A stretch of 64,000 nucleotides of DNA from Massilia sp. METH4 (GTDB lineage: Bacteria > Pseudomonadota > Gammaproteobacteria > Burkholderiales > Burkholderiaceae_D): assembly GCF_037094685.1 (NCBI RefSeq), contig NZ_CP146614.1:2170001-2234000 (forward strand), given 5' to 3'. Both the position numbers and the translations under genes were made by a program. Positions 42,176-52,659 of this stretch are shown one piece after another; the first letter of the stretch is position 1, and each line of letters opens with the position of its first letter. A model generated the notes under the pieces. The model worked only from the letters and a program-made list of their open reading frames with translations. It did not search any database and was not told where the DNA came from.

Positions 42176-43978
42176 TCAGCGCTTCTTCGGCTTCTTCGCG
42201 ATCACTTCGCGGCAGTCGCCGCGCAGGGTGGCGTTGTCGTAGTCGGTCCAGCCGTAGCTGTCGACCCAGCGGGTGTGGCGCTGGAAGGTGGGGGACAGGA
42301 AGCTCCATTCGAGGCGGTCGCCGGGGTAGCGCACGTCGGCCATGTCCAGCAGCGTGTGGAACATGTTCTCGGTGGCGAGCTTCGCCTTGCGGTGCCGCCG
42401 CAGTTCGCGCACTTTCGCCGGGTAGCGGTCCTGGTACTGGTCGGAGTACCACATGAACGCGGGGACGCGGAATTCGTATTGCGTGTTGTGGCCGTGGAAG
42501 GCGAGGCGGCAGGTGCCGTCGTACAGCGTCTGGCCGTGGTCGGCCACGTAGAGCAGGGCGCTCGGGTGCGGTGCCGCCTTGAGGCGGCCGAGCACCCCGG
42601 CCAGGAACCAGTCGGTGTACAGGATCGCGTTGTCGTAGCTGTTGTTCAGTTGTTCCTTGATGGCGATGTCGGTATAGGCCGGCTTGTCGACGCCGAACAG
42701 CGACGGCTGCCAGCGGTCGAACGCTCGCGGGTAGCGCTGGCTGTAGTTCCAGTGGCTGCCCAGCGTGTGCAGCACGATCAGCTTCTTCGGCGCGGGATCG
42801 GCCATCGCCAGCCGCAGCGGTTCGAACAACACTTCATCGAGGTTCGATTTCGCCGAGAAGCCGCCCAGGTTGGTGAACTGCACCACGTCCGCCTCGCGGG
42901 CGAATACGGACACGGGCGTGTCGAACTTGCCGAACGAGATCTGGTTCGACAGCCACCATGTGCGAAATCCCGCTTCCTTATAGGCGGTGATGAACGATTT
43001 CTCGTTAAAGCCATCCTTCAGGCTCTGCCGCGCCGGCTTGCGGGAAATGATGACGGGTACCGAAAGGCGGGTGGCCGACACGGACGTGATCACGTCCGGC
43101 AGCGCCACCAGGTTCTTTTCCTGCGCCAGCAGCGGGTTCGTGTCGCGCCCGTAGCCGAACAGGCGCCAGCGGTCCTGGCGCGACGATTCGCCGATCACCA
43201 ATACGATCGTTTCCGGCACATCGTCCGGCGCCGGCTGGTCGGCGCCGAACTTGAAGTGGCGGCTCGTTTCATTCAGTTCGGCGAGGTAGCGCCGCTCGTG
43301 ATAGAAATCGATGCCGCGCGCGGCCAGGCCGAACGGCCAGGATTTGATGAAGGCATCGAAGTGCAAGGGCGGGCGGGCCCATGCCGGCAGGGGCGCGAGG
43401 GACAGCCCGGTGGCGCGCGCGCCACGCTGGCCATCCCCGGCGCTCGCGGAAGCCGAAGCGGGCGCTTGCCGGCCGGCGCCGGCTTCCCAGGCGTAGGCGG
43501 CCAGCAGGGAGAAGCCGCCCAGCAGGGCCAGCGCGACCCAGCGCGACGGTCCTTCCCAGTCCAGCCCGCGGGTCAGGCGGGCGGCGCGGAACGTCATCAC
43601 CCACCAGGCCGCCACAAGCGCCATCACGGCCACCATGGTCCATACCTTATTACCCAGGAACTCGAGCGCCTCGACCGGGCTGGTCTCGGCCAGGATGCCC
43701 AGGTGGTGCGTGGAAATGCCCTGGCCATAGAAGACCAGCAGGTAGATCTCGGTGGGCAGCGCCATGAACGCGGGGATCAGGAGCCAGTGGAAATACGCCG
43801 GCCGTTTGAACATGGCCCAGACGGCGGTCCACGCGGCGATCTCGATGCCGAGGATGCGCCAGCCATCGTCGACCGGGTTGCCGAGCAGGACGCGTATCCA
43901 CGGCACGAGCGACAGCGTCAGGTAGCTGAGCAGGATGAACAGGTGCGCCGGACGGGGCAGGGAAGGCAATGGGGACAT
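42176..43978 (-). CDS. Phosphoethanolamine transferase of the EptA/CptA type
   Basis: 600 residues from the ATG at 43978. Five N-terminal membrane helices (residues 10-180), then a periplasmic alkaline-phosphatase-fold domain of the sulfatase superfamily: the IGESSRQDRWRLFGY metal-binding strand, a nucleophile-region threonine in VSATRLSVPV, LHTLGSHWNYSQRYP and VADHGQTLYDGT with metal ligands, and HGHNTQYEFRVPAFMWYSD. Such enzymes move phosphoethanolamine from phosphatidylethanolamine to lipid A or core sugar in the periplasm and can raise polymyxin tolerance; which acceptor is used cannot be told here. Lies upstream of, and divergent from, rpsL. Confidence 0.85.
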   Translation of the reverse strand: MSPLPSLPRPAHLFILLSYLTLSLVPWIRVLLGNPVDDGWRILGIEIAAWTAVWAMFKRPAYFHWLLIPAFMALPTEIYLLVFYGQGISTHHLGILAETSPVEALEFLGNKVWTMVAVMALVAAWWVMTFRAARLTRGLDWEGPSRWVALALLGGFSLLAAYAWEAGAGRQAPASASASAGDGQRGARATGLSLAPLPAWARPPLHFDAFIKSWPFGLAARGIDFYHERRYLAELNETSRHFKFGADQPAPDDVPETIVLVIGESSRQDRWRLFGYGRDTNPLLAQEKNLVALPDVITSVSATRLSVPVIISRKPARQSLKDGFNEKSFITAYKEAGFRTWWLSNQISFGKFDTPVSVFAREADVVQFTNLGGFSAKSNLDEVLFEPLRLAMADPAPKKLIVLHTLGSHWNYSQRYPRAFDRWQPSLFGVDKPAYTDIAIKEQLNNSYDNAILYTDWFLAGVLGRLKAAPHPSALLYVADHGQTLYDGTCRLAFHGHNTQYEFRVPAFMWYSDQYQDRYPAKVRELRRHRKAKLATENMFHTLLDMADVRYPGDRLEWSFLSPTFQRHTRWVDSYGWTDYDNATLRGDCREVIAKKPKKR

Positions 43979-44326
43979 TCGGCGGCTGGTGGTGGCGCGG
44001 GCAAACGCACGGGCGCGGCAGGGGCGAAATTGCAACGGTGCCGGCCCGAAACGGCCGCTATTATCGGCGCTTTTCCTCCAGCCGGGCAGGGCTGTTGCCT
44101 TGCGAAATTGATCCGCAAATCGGTTGACTGGTCCTTGCGTCCGGTCTATACTCGCGAGTTCTCGATTTAGTCTGCACCTCGTATACGCTTTTTTCCGGGC
44201 CGCCTTTCCAGAGGGTGGCTGTTTGCGTCCCTGCGTTTCCGGACTCTGGAGACCCGTTTTAGCCCCCGGGGGCGCAATTGCTTGCCCGGGTTGTCAACAG
44301 CAGTAAATTTTGTTGGATTTAGAACG
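43979..44326. other. Divergent region before rpsL with promoter and long leader
   Basis: 348 bp. It contains the rpsL promoter at 44124-44152 and a ~168-nt leader. The leader has an inverted repeat TCCAGAG (44207-44213) / CTCTGGA (44244-44250) and GCCCCCGGGGGC, so it is probably structured. No extra ORF was seen. Confidence 0.55.
44124..44152 (+). promoter_or_regulatory. Sigma-70 promoter of the str operon
   Basis: TTGACT (44124-44129), 17-bp spacer, TATACT (44147-44152): five of six matches in both boxes. Transcription would start near 44159, about 168 nt before rpsL. Confidence 0.88.
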
Positions 44327-44710
44327 ATGCCAACCATCAATCAATTGATTCGCAAACCACGTACCGCAGCGGTCGTGAAGAGCAAATCGCCGGCACTTGA
44401 AAACTGCCCGCAAAAGCGTGGCGTGTGCACCCGTGTGTACACCACCACTCCGAAGAAGCCTAACTCGGCACTGCGTAAAGTCGCCAAGGTACGCCTGACC
44501 AACGGTTTCGAAGTGATTTCGTACATCGGCGGTGAAGGCCACAACCTGCAGGAACACTCGGTCGTGCTGCTGCGCGGCGGCCGTGTGAAGGACTTGCCGG
44601 GTGTGCGTTACCACATGGTTCGCGGCTCGCTGGATACCCAGGGCGTCAAGGATCGTAAGCAGGCTCGCTCGAAGTACGGTGCGAAGCGCGCCAAGGCTGC
44701 CAAGAAGTAA
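44327..44710 (+). CDS. rpsL: 30S ribosomal protein S12
   Basis: 127 residues from [12 protein letters not shown]; earlier in-frame starts lie in the leader. Decoding-centre protein of the 30S subunit. The streptomycin-related loops are wild type ([13 protein letters not shown] with K43; [13 protein letters not shown]). The tail AKRAKAAKK is a few residues longer than in E. coli. First gene of the str operon. Confidence 0.97.
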   Translation: MPTINQLIRKPRTAAVVKSKSPALENCPQKRGVCTRVYTTTPKKPNSALRKVAKVRLTNGFEVISYIGGEGHNLQEHSVVLLRGGRVKDLPGVRYHMVRGSLDTQGVKDRKQARSKYGAKRAKAAKK

Positions 44711-44775
44711 TCTTCAGGCAAACCGAGTCGCAAATACATAATGAGTTGAGGCGGCCGCGAGGCCGAGTAAGTGTG

Positions 44776-44817
44776 AGGCCATGAGGGCCTGACGCGAGTG
44801 CCGATCAAGAGGCACTC
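44776..44817 (+). promoter_or_regulatory. Two hairpins in the rpsL-rpsG intercistronic region
   Basis: AGGCC/GGCCT at 44776-44790 and GAGTGCC/GGCACTC (8-nt loop) at 44796-44817. In E. coli this gap carries the S7 feedback site; the position matches, but a true S7 site is only inferred. Confidence 0.45.
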
Positions 44818-44842
44818 AACTGAAGACAGGAAGGAAATAGAC

Positions 44843-45313
44843 ATGCCACGTCGTCGTGAAGTACCCAAGCGCGAGATTCTGCCGGATCCAAAGTTCGGCA
44901 ACACCGAAGTCGCTAAATTCGTCAACGTTCTGATGCTGTCCGGCAAGAAGTCGGTTGCAGAAAACATCATCTACGGTGCATTCGACCATATCCAGCAAAA
45001 GTCCGGCAAGGACCCGCTGGAAGTGTTCACCGCAGCAATCAACAACGCCAAGCCGATGGTTGAAGTGAAGTCCCGCCGTGTCGGCGGTGCGAACTACCAG
45101 GTGCCAGTTGAAGTGCGCCCAGTGCGCCGCCTGGCCCTGTCCATGCGTTGGCTGCGCGAAGCTGCGAACAAGCGCAGCGAAAAGTCGATGCCGCAACGCC
45201 TCGGTGGCGAGCTGATGGAAGCCGCGGAAGGCCGCGGCGGCGCAATGAAGCGCCGTGACGAAGTGCACCGCATGGCGGAAGCGAACAAGGCGTTCTCGCA
45301 CTTCCGCTTCTAA
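44843..45313 (+). CDS. rpsG: 30S ribosomal protein S7
   Basis: 156 residues, [19 protein letters not shown] start and KAFSHFRF end, as in other betaproteobacteria. Primary 16S rRNA-binding protein of the 30S head and a likely autoregulator of this operon. ATG preceded by AGGAAGGAA. Follows rpsL by 132 bp. Confidence 0.97.
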   Translation: MPRRREVPKREILPDPKFGNTEVAKFVNVLMLSGKKSVAENIIYGAFDHIQQKSGKDPLEVFTAAINNAKPMVEVKSRRVGGANYQVPVEVRPVRRLALSMRWLREAANKRSEKSMPQRLGGELMEAAEGRGGAMKRRDEVHRMAEANKAFSHFRF

Positions 45314-45373
45314 GCAGATGGCCAAGCCCTATTGGGGGTGCGGCCATGCAGTATCCCTTGTTCAGGCCGGGCA

Positions 45374-45392
45374 CATTTTGGTTGTCAAAATG
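45374..45392 (+). promoter_or_regulatory. Perfect hairpin between rpsG and fusA
   Basis: CATTTTG-GTTGT-CAAAATG, 38 bp before fusA. Could be an attenuator, RNA-processing or translation-control site; no T-run follows directly. Confidence 0.35.
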
Positions 45393-45430
45393 CTGCTCGG
45401 TTTTGTCCATTCAAAGATTTAGGAAAAATT

Positions 45431-47536
45431 ATGGCACGCACTACCCCCATTGAGCGTTACCGCAACATCGGTATCTCCGCTCACATCGACGCCGGCAAGA
45501 CCACCACGACCGAGCGTATCCTGTTCTATACGGGTGTGAACCACAAGATCGGTGAAGTGCACGACGGTGCCGCCACCATGGACTGGATGGAGCAGGAGCA
45601 GGAACGCGGTATCACCATTACCTCGGCTGCGACGACGTGCTTCTGGAAAGGCATGGCGAACAACTTCCCGGCCCACCGCTTCAACATCATCGATACCCCG
45701 GGCCACGTCGACTTCACGATCGAAGTGGAACGTTCGATGCGCGTGCTGGACGGTGCGTGCATGGTCTACTGCGCCGTGGGTGGCGTGCAGCCGCAGTCGG
45801 AAACCGTGTGGCGCCAGGCTAACAAGTACAAGGTGCCCCGCCTCGCGTTCGTCAACAAGATGGACCGTACCGGCGCGAACTTCTTCAAGGTGTACGAGCA
45901 GATGCGTGCCCGCCTGAAGGCCAACCCGGTGCCGATCCAGGTGCCGATCGGCGCCGAAGACAACTTCAAGGGCGTGGTCGACCTGGTCAAGATGCAAGCC
46001 ATCTTCTGGGACGAAGCTTCCCAGGGCATGAAGTTCGAATACCGCGAAATCCCGGCCGAACTGCTGGACACGTGCCAGGAGTGGCGCGAGAAGCTGGTGG
46101 AAGCCGCCGCCGAGTCCAGCGAAGAGCTGATGAACAAGTACCTGGAAGAAGGCGACCTGACCGAAGCCGAGATCAAGAAGGCACTGCGTGATCGCACCAT
46201 CAACGGCGAAATCGTGCCGATGATGTGCGGCACCGCCTTCAAGAACAAGGGTGTGCAGGCCATGCTGGACGCGGTCATCGAATACCTGCCGTCGCCGGTC
46301 GACATTCCGCCGGTCGCAGGTACCGACGAAGACGACCAGCCGACCAGCCGCAAGGCCGACGACAGCGAAAAGTTCGCCGCGCTGGCATTCAAGATCATGA
46401 CCGACCCGTTCGTGGGCCAGCTGATCTTCTTCCGCGTCTACTCGGGCGTCATCAATTCGGGCGATACCGTGTTCAACCCGATCAAGGGCAAGAAGGAACG
46501 CGTCGGCCGTATCCTGCAGATGCACGCCAACCAGCGTGAAGAGATCAAGGAAGTTCGCGCGGGCGACATCGCCGCTGCCGTGGGCCTGAAGGAAGCCACC
46601 ACCGGTGAAACGCTGTGCGACCCGTCGGCACCGATCATCCTGGAAAAAATGGTGTTCCCGGAGCCGGTGATCCAGCAGGCTGTCGAGCCGAAGACCAAGG
46701 CCGACCAGGAAAAAATGGGCCTGGCCCTGAACCGCCTGGCACAGGAAGACCCGTCGTTCCGCGTGAAGACCGACGAAGAATCCGGCCAGACCATCATCGG
46801 CGGCATGGGCGAGCTGCACCTGGAAATTATCGTCGACCGCATGAAGCGCGAATTCGGCGTGGAAGCGACCGTCGGCAAGCCGCAGGTGGCCTACCGTGAA
46901 ACGATCCGCAAGACCGTCACCGACGTGGAAGGCAAGTTCGTCAAGCAGTCCGGTGGTCGCGGCCAGTACGGCCACGCCGTGCTGACGATCGAACCGCAGG
47001 AACCGGGCAAGGGCTTCGAGTTCGTCGACGCCATCAAGGGCGGTGTGATTCCTCGCGAATACATCCCGGCGGTGGAAAAAGGCGTGCGCGAAACGCTGAA
47101 CACCGGTGTCCTGGCCGGCTACCCGGTCGTCGACGTGAAAGTGACCGTGACCTTCGGTTCCTACCACGACGTGGACTCGAACGAAAACGCGTTCCGCATG
47201 GCGGGCTCGATGGCGTTCAAGGACGGCTGCAAGCGCGCTTCGCCGGTCATCCTCGAGCCGATGATGTCCGTGGAAGTGGAAACGCCGGAAGACTACGCCG
47301 GTAACGTGATGGGCGACCTGTCGTCCCGTCGCGGCATGGTGCAGGGCATGGACGAAATCCCGGGCGGCGGCGGCAAGATCATCAAGGCCGAGGTACCGCT
47401 GTCGGAAATGTTCGGTTACTCGACCTCGCTGCGTTCCGCAACGCAAGGCCGTGCAACCTACACGATGGAATTCAAGCACTACTCCGAAGCGCCGAAGCAC
47501 GTTATCGACGCAATCGTGACCGCGAAAGCGAAGTAA
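45431..47536 (+). CDS. fusA: Elongation factor G
   Basis: 701 residues starting [14 protein letters not shown]. GTPase that drives tRNA-mRNA translocation. G motifs are intact: [12 protein letters not shown], the RGITI switch [16 protein letters not shown]. Domain IV-V motifs ([29 protein letters not shown]) are complete. ATG preceded by AGGAAA. Third gene of the str operon. Confidence 0.98.
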   Translation: MARTTPIERYRNIGISAHIDAGKTTTTERILFYTGVNHKIGEVHDGAATMDWMEQEQERGITITSAATTCFWKGMANNFPAHRFNIIDTPGHVDFTIEVERSMRVLDGACMVYCAVGGVQPQSETVWRQANKYKVPRLAFVNKMDRTGANFFKVYEQMRARLKANPVPIQVPIGAEDNFKGVVDLVKMQAIFWDEASQGMKFEYREIPAELLDTCQEWREKLVEAAAESSEELMNKYLEEGDLTEAEIKKALRDRTINGEIVPMMCGTAFKNKGVQAMLDAVIEYLPSPVDIPPVAGTDEDDQPTSRKADDSEKFAALAFKIMTDPFVGQLIFFRVYSGVINSGDTVFNPIKGKKERVGRILQMHANQREEIKEVRAGDIAAAVGLKEATTGETLCDPSAPIILEKMVFPEPVIQQAVEPKTKADQEKMGLALNRLAQEDPSFRVKTDEESGQTIIGGMGELHLEIIVDRMKREFGVEATVGKPQVAYRETIRKTVTDVEGKFVKQSGGRGQYGHAVLTIEPQEPGKGFEFVDAIKGGVIPREYIPAVEKGVRETLNTGVLAGYPVVDVKVTVTFGSYHDVDSNENAFRMAGSMAFKDGCKRASPVILEPMMSVEVETPEDYAGNVMGDLSSRRGMVQGMDEIPGGGGKIIKAEVPLSEMFGYSTSLRSATQGRATYTMEFKHYSEAPKHVIDAIVTAKAK

Positions 47537-47612
47537 TCGACAATAGCGTTTATCGGCCGGGGCACAACCCCGGCCGGACAACCTTAAATCAAAGTTCTAA
47601 GGAAGAAATAAA

Positions 47613-48803
47613 ATGGCAAAAGGTAAGTTTGAGCGGACTAAACCGCACGTCAACGTTGGCACCATCGGTCACGTCGACCACGGCAAGACCACCCTGACCG
47701 CTGCAATCGCAACGGTGCTGTCGAAGAAGTTCGGCGGCGAAGCCAAGGCCTACGATCAGATCGACGCTGCTCCGGAAGAAAAAGCACGCGGCATCACGAT
47801 CAACACCGCCCACGTCGAGTACGAAACGGCTGCGCGCCACTACGCGCACGTCGACTGCCCGGGCCACGCCGACTACATCAAGAACATGATCACCGGTGCC
47901 GCCCAGATGGACGGCGCGATCCTGGTGTGCTCCGCTGCTGACGGCCCGATGCCGCAGACCCGCGAACACATCCTGCTGGCCCGTCAGGTTGGCGTGCCTT
48001 ACATCATCGTGTTCCTGAACAAGTGCGACCTGGTCGACGACGCGGAACTGCTGGAACTGGTCGAAATGGAAGTGCGCGAACTGCTGTCGAAGTACGAGTT
48101 CCCGGGCGACGACCTGCCGATCATCAAGGGTTCGGCACGTATGGCCCTGGAAGGCCAGCCGGGCGAGCTGGGCGAAGACTGCATCATCCGCCTGGCCGAC
48201 GCACTGGATTCGTACATCCCGACGCCTGAGCGCGCCGTGGACGGTGCCTTCCTGATGCCTGTGGAAGACGTGTTCTCGATCTCGGGTCGCGGCACCGTGG
48301 TGACCGGCCGTGTGGAACGTGGCGTGATCAAGGTCGGCGAAGAAATTGAAATCGTCGGCATCATCGACACCGTGAAGACGACCTGCACCGGCGTGGAAAT
48401 GTTCCGCAAGCTGCTGGACCAGGGTCAAGCTGGCGACAACGTCGGCCTGCTGCTGCGCGGCACCAAGCGTGAAGACGTGCAGCGTGGCCAGGTTCTGGCC
48501 AAGCCGGGCTCGATCAAGCCGCACAACCACTTCACCGGCGAGATCTATGTTCTGTCGAAGGATGAAGGCGGCCGTCACACCCCGTTCTTCAACAACTACC
48601 GTCCTCAGTTCTACTTCCGTACGACCGACGTGACCGGCTCGATCGAGCTGCCGGCGGACAAAGAGATGGTCATGCCGGGCGACAACGTGTCGATCACCGT
48701 CAAGCTGATCTCCCCGATCGCCATGGAAGAAGGCCTGCGTTTCGCCATCCGTGAAGGCGGCCGTACCGTCGGCGCGGGTGTTGTGGCCAAGATCCTGGGC
48801 TAA
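47613..48803 (+). CDS. tuf: Elongation factor Tu
   Basis: 396 residues, full length. Delivers aminoacyl-tRNA to the ribosome. G motifs [19 protein letters not shown] and NKCD are present, with C-terminal beta-barrel domains through [14 protein letters not shown]. Ribosome site AAGGAAG. A second tuf copy elsewhere in the genome is usual in this group, but cannot be seen here. Followed by a strong terminator. Confidence 0.98.
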   Translation: MAKGKFERTKPHVNVGTIGHVDHGKTTLTAAIATVLSKKFGGEAKAYDQIDAAPEEKARGITINTAHVEYETAARHYAHVDCPGHADYIKNMITGAAQMDGAILVCSAADGPMPQTREHILLARQVGVPYIIVFLNKCDLVDDAELLELVEMEVRELLSKYEFPGDDLPIIKGSARMALEGQPGELGEDCIIRLADALDSYIPTPERAVDGAFLMPVEDVFSISGRGTVVTGRVERGVIKVGEEIEIVGIIDTVKTTCTGVEMFRKLLDQGQAGDNVGLLLRGTKREDVQRGQVLAKPGSIKPHNHFTGEIYVLSKDEGGRHTPFFNNYRPQFYFRTTDVTGSIELPADKEMVMPGDNVSITVKLISPIAMEEGLRFAIREGGRTVGAGVVAKILG

Positions 48804-48817
48804 GCTTTTGCATTGAT

Positions 48818-48860
48818 GCAGCGGGACAGGGCGTGATATCATGCCCGTCCCGCTGCTTTT
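48818..48860 (+). terminator. Intrinsic terminator after tuf
   Basis: GCAGCGGGAC pairs with GTCCCGCTGC around an inner GGGC/GCCC hairpin, then TTTT. It ends the str operon and separates it from rpsJ. Confidence 0.88.
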
Positions 48861-48915
48861 ATGTGCAGTTGCATCGAAGTAGTACTGTTGTTAAGCGTTG
48901 CATATTTCTACATTG

Positions 48916-48944
48916 CCGGAGCGTGGCGCTGCGCCGCTGCCCGG
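48916..48944 (+). promoter_or_regulatory. Stem-loop in the rpsJ leader
   Basis: CCGG-AGC..GGCG-CTG-CGCC-GCT..CCGG folds into one interrupted hairpin ending 23 bp before the rpsJ start. A leader control element is plausible. Its promoter lies in 48861-48915, but no hexamer pair is convincing. Confidence 0.4.
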
Positions 48945-48967
48945 TTCGTTCTTTTCAAGGAATCAGC

Positions 48968-49285
48968 ATGTCCACCCCAAATCAAAAGATCCGCATCCGC
49001 CTGAAGGCTTTCGACTACAAACTAATCGACCAGTCCGCACTGGAAATCGTTGACACCGCCAAGCGCACCGGCGCCGTGGTCAAAGGTCCGGTTCCCCTGC
49101 CGACCCGCATCCAGCGTTACGACGTGCTGCGTTCCCCGCACGTGAACAAGACCTCGCGCGACCAGTTCGAAATCCGCACCCACCAGCGCCTGATGGACAT
49201 CGTGGATCCGACCGACAAGACCGTTGACGCCCTGATGAAGCTGGACCTGCCGGCTGGCGTGGACGTCGAGATCAAGCTGCAGTAA
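48968..49285 (+). CDS. rpsJ: 30S ribosomal protein S10
   Basis: 105 residues from [27 protein letters not shown] upstream. Part of the 30S head and of the NusB-NusE antitermination complex. Normally the first gene of the S10 operon, but here it stands alone between terminators at 48818 and 49327, 6 kb from rplC. Confidence 0.97.
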   Translation: MSTPNQKIRIRLKAFDYKLIDQSALEIVDTAKRTGAVVKGPVPLPTRIQRYDVLRSPHVNKTSRDQFEIRTHQRLMDIVDPTDKTVDALMKLDLPAGVDVEIKLQ

Positions 49286-49326
49286 TCGATTCATGCCGGA
49301 TGGCCCGGCCATCCCGCAAAGAAGAA

Positions 49327-49352
49327 CCGGAGCATATGCTCCGGTTTTTTTT
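49327..49352 (+). terminator. Intrinsic terminator after rpsJ
   Basis: CCGGAGCATATGCTCCGG, a perfect palindrome, followed by eight T. One of the strongest terminators in the window; it cuts rpsJ off from everything downstream. Confidence 0.92.
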
Positions 49353-49568
49353 CGTCTCCACCGGCCGGCGTAGTGGGTCTTCGCCCAGCGGGCCGCAAGA
49401 CAGGCACCGACAAATCGCCATATACGCCAAATAAAATTCCTAGTTGTTCCGATAGCGCTAAATATGTCGCCGCCACTTGGCGTGGATACAACACATATGC
49501 TACCCGGAGTGCAAAAAACGCAAAATTTTTTGATAACTCAGCCGTCCATGTGAGAAATTGCAAAGAAT

Positions 49569-49585
49569 CGTTACTAAACGTAACG
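49569..49585. promoter_or_regulatory. Inverted repeat upstream of the TonB receptor, candidate operator
   Basis: CGTTAC-TAAAC-GTAACG, perfect 6-bp arms, 33 bp before the receptor start codon. Could bind a dimeric regulator or form a leader hairpin. Confidence 0.35.
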
Positions 49586-49617
49586 AGGACACTTCTTACA
49601 AGAATCGGGAGCAATAC

Positions 49618-52503
49618 ATGCAGTTAACGTTAAAGAAGAGCGTGCTGGCAGTCGCCGCCACGTTTGCCGTCCCGGCGGTACTGGCACAACCAGCACCGGC
49701 GCCGGCCCCGCAGACCGTGTACATCACGGGCTCGAACTTGAAGCGCGCCGATAAGGAAGGCACCTCTCCAGTCCAGGTCGTTACCGCTCAGGACATCAAG
49801 GATACTGGCGCCCAAACCGTCCAGGATCTGATGCGCTTCGTGCCAGCCATCGGTTCGGACAGCAATTACGACACCACGGACGGCGGTTTCTCGCGCGGCG
49901 TCGCGACCGCCTCGCTGCGCGGCCTGTCGTCGACCTCCACCTTGATCCTGTTGAATGGCCGCCGCATGTCGCCTTCGGCCTACGCGGATCCCAACGACGG
50001 CAATTCCACGCTGTACGACCTGAACAGCATTCCCGTCAGCGCCCTGGACCGTGTTGAAATCCTCAAGGACGGCGCATCCGCCGTGTACGGCTCCGACGCG
50101 ATCGGCGGCGTGATCAACTTCATCACGAAGAGTAACTACCAGGGCTTTGAATTCGGTGCGCGCGCCAGTGCCAACGACGACGGTGAATTCGCCCGCCGCG
50201 GTGTCAGCGCCGCCTGGGGCAAGGGCGACCTGGATACGGACGGCTACAACGTTTTCTTCACGGCCGACGTTTCCAAGCGCGACCGCACCGCCCTGCGTGA
50301 CGCCACCGATATCGCTTTCTCGCAATACCAGCAGTTGAACGGACGCTTCGCCACCCCGTACGGCAGCCAGATTTCGCAGTACCCCACGTTCTATCGCGAA
50401 AGCCTGCCGGGGTCGCGCAACTTCGGCGTCAACCGCGCCAACGCCGGCGACCGCCTGCGCACCACGCTCGGCTGCGATCCTTCCGAACAGCTGGTGGGGA
50501 CCACGCAAATGGGCTTCCCGACCACCAGCGTCTGGGTGGGCCGCACCTTCTGCAACTACGACGCCACCCGTTTCATCGAGGCGCAAAGCGAAGGCAAGGA
50601 TGCGGTGTTGATGAGCCGGGGCGTGCTCAAGCTCGGCAATAACGCACGCGCTTTCGCCGAAGTGGCGTACGCGCGCTCCGAACGTCAATACACGGGCACG
50701 CCGATCACGCTCGGCCAGTCGCCCACCAACAATTTCACGGCGACCGGGGGCGCCGAGCCGTTCCAGGCCATCCTCGAGATCGGGCATCCGGACAATCCCT
50801 TCCCGAATGCCCGCGCGTCGGTCGGCTACCGCTTCGCCAACCTGCGGGGTGGCACGGAAGTCATCAACGAAAGCACCCGCCTGCTGGTTGGAGCGGAAGG
50901 GGAGTTCCGCGGCTGGACCTGGGATACCGGCCTGCTGTGGAATCGCTCGGAAAAGGAAGAGACGTATTACGACCGGCTGTACCTGCCCACGCTGCGCAAG
51001 CTGAACACGGGAACGTCGCTGGCCCAGCTGGCGGCCGACCCGACCATCGCGCGGGACGTGACGAACCTGGGGCGCGCCTCGATCCTGCAATGGGATGCCA
51101 AGGCCAGCACGCAATTCGGCCAGCTGCCGGGTGGCGCCATGGGCCTGGCGCTGGGCGTGGAAGTGCGCCGCGAAAAGATCCAGCTCGACCCGACGCCGGT
51201 CCTGGCGTCGGGCGAGATCTTCGGCCTGGTCAACTCGATCATCGACGGCGAACGTGACGTGAAGTCCGCCTTCGTCGAGCTGCGCACGCCGTTGCTGAAG
51301 AACCTGGAAATGGACTTCGCCGGCCGCGCCGACAAGTACCCGGGCATCAAGACGAACTACGTGCCGAAGGTGGGTGCGAAGTGGACAGCGATGGAAGGCC
51401 TGGCCTTCCGCGGCACGTACGCGAAGGGCTTCCGTGCACCGGCGCTGGTGCAGGTGACCCCGGGCGGTTCCCAGGTGTTCCTGCGCGACATCTTCGACCG
51501 CCGCCGCTGCGAGGCCGACGAGCTGACCCCGAAACCGGGCGCGACCGAAGTCGATTGCGCCAAAACCGCGGCCGGCACGGGCGGCGCCAATCCCGACCTG
51601 GTGCCGGAAAAATCGCGCAGCTACTCGCTGGGCCTGATCTATTCGCCGACCAGCAGCCTGGACTTCCTGGTCGAATACTTCCGCATCCGCAAGGAAGGCG
51701 AGGTAGTGCAGGGTTCGGCTTTTGAAGCGATCAAGAACGAAGACCGCTATCCCCAGAACGTGGTGCGCGATACCAATCCGGCCAACTTCGTTACCGATGC
51801 GAACGGCAATCCAGTCGCCAATACGGGGCCGCTGCTGATGGTCAGGCTGCCCTGGGAAAACCAGGGTTCGACCGAAGTGCGCGGCATCGACTTCGAAGTG
51901 CGCCATCGTACCCGCCTGGGCGCGTGGGGTGCCCTCAGCACGAAGCTGAACGGTACGTACATGACGCATTACTCGCTGGCCCAGCATCCCGGCGACGTGG
52001 AGCACAACCTGGTCGGCGGCAATGCCGGCATCTACGACTGGAACCTGTCGAGCGGCATGGAATTGCCGCGGCTGAAGTTCAACCTGGCGAGCACGTGGAC
52101 GCGCGGCGACCATGCCGTGAATGCCTCCGTGAACTACGTGGGCAGCGTTTCGCTGAAGCGTTACGTCAACGGCACAACCGTCTACGACCAGCCGTTCTGC
52201 CACTATGGCAAGGCCCAGCCGGGCGATGCCGAGCCGAACCGCGACGCCACCGTGCCGCTGTACGAGGAATATTATCCGGACTGTAAGATCGGGCGCTGGG
52301 TCACCGTAGGGTTGGGTTATACCTACACCGGCTTCAAGAACATGACGCTGAGCCTGAACATCCAGAACCTGTTCGACAAGCGCGCGCCGTACGATCCGGA
52401 CCAGGGCATCACGTCCAGCTTCCTGCCGGAGCCGGGCTATAACCAGGGCCTGCACAACAATTACGGCCGTTACTTCACCCTGAGCGCGAAGTACGCGTTC
52501 TGA
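49618..52503 (+). CDS. TonB-dependent outer-membrane receptor
   Basis: 961 residues from the ATG at 49618 (GGGAG ahead), beginning the signal peptide MQLTLKKSVLAVAATFAVPA. A TonB-box-like start (QTVYITGSNLKR) leads to the plug (LMRFVPAIGSDSNYD, LRGLSSTSTLILLNGRRMS, EILKDGASAVYGSDAIGG) and a long barrel ending FTLSAKYAF. Large receptors of this type import carbohydrate, peptide or siderophore ligands; the substrate is unknown. It lies inside the gap between rpsJ and rplC, an odd place for such a gene. Confidence 0.92.
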   Translation: MQLTLKKSVLAVAATFAVPAVLAQPAPAPAPQTVYITGSNLKRADKEGTSPVQVVTAQDIKDTGAQTVQDLMRFVPAIGSDSNYDTTDGGFSRGVATASLRGLSSTSTLILLNGRRMSPSAYADPNDGNSTLYDLNSIPVSALDRVEILKDGASAVYGSDAIGGVINFITKSNYQGFEFGARASANDDGEFARRGVSAAWGKGDLDTDGYNVFFTADVSKRDRTALRDATDIAFSQYQQLNGRFATPYGSQISQYPTFYRESLPGSRNFGVNRANAGDRLRTTLGCDPSEQLVGTTQMGFPTTSVWVGRTFCNYDATRFIEAQSEGKDAVLMSRGVLKLGNNARAFAEVAYARSERQYTGTPITLGQSPTNNFTATGGAEPFQAILEIGHPDNPFPNARASVGYRFANLRGGTEVINESTRLLVGAEGEFRGWTWDTGLLWNRSEKEETYYDRLYLPTLRKLNTGTSLAQLAADPTIARDVTNLGRASILQWDAKASTQFGQLPGGAMGLALGVEVRREKIQLDPTPVLASGEIFGLVNSIIDGERDVKSAFVELRTPLLKNLEMDFAGRADKYPGIKTNYVPKVGAKWTAMEGLAFRGTYAKGFRAPALVQVTPGGSQVFLRDIFDRRRCEADELTPKPGATEVDCAKTAAGTGGANPDLVPEKSRSYSLGLIYSPTSSLDFLVEYFRIRKEGEVVQGSAFEAIKNEDRYPQNVVRDTNPANFVTDANGNPVANTGPLLMVRLPWENQGSTEVRGIDFEVRHRTRLGAWGALSTKLNGTYMTHYSLAQHPGDVEHNLVGGNAGIYDWNLSSGMELPRLKFNLASTWTRGDHAVNASVNYVGSVSLKRYVNGTTVYDQPFCHYGKAQPGDAEPNRDATVPLYEEYYPDCKIGRWVTVGLGYTYTGFKNMTLSLNIQNLFDKRAPYDPDQGITSSFLPEPGYNQGLHNNYGRYFTLSAKYAF

Positions 52504-52546
52504 TCGGCTGAACAATGGGGCCGCCCACGGCGGCTCCCATTTCCCC

Positions 52547-52581
52547 GCGCCGCCGCCGGCAAGCCGTGCCGCCGGCGGCGC
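52547..52581 (+). terminator. GC-rich hairpin after the TonB receptor
   Basis: GCGCCGCC (52547-52554) pairs with GGCGGCGC (52574-52581), followed by ATTTCC. No true T-run; a weak or Rho-assisted end is possible. Confidence 0.4.
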
Positions 52582-52659
52582 ATTTCCTCGCAGACCTTCC
52601 GATGCAGCGCGTTCATCCGCGCCATGCGATCGATCCGACGCACCCGGCCAGGCAACCGT

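Larger units (their letters stand above)
49286..49617. other. Gap after rpsJ: terminator and TonB-receptor upstream region
   Basis: 332 bp. After the rpsJ terminator (49327-49352) comes AT-richer DNA with an A/T tract (49513-49532) and an inverted repeat CGTTAC-TAAAC-GTAACG at 49569-49585. No ORF was found. Probably the promoter region of the receptor. Confidence 0.45.
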
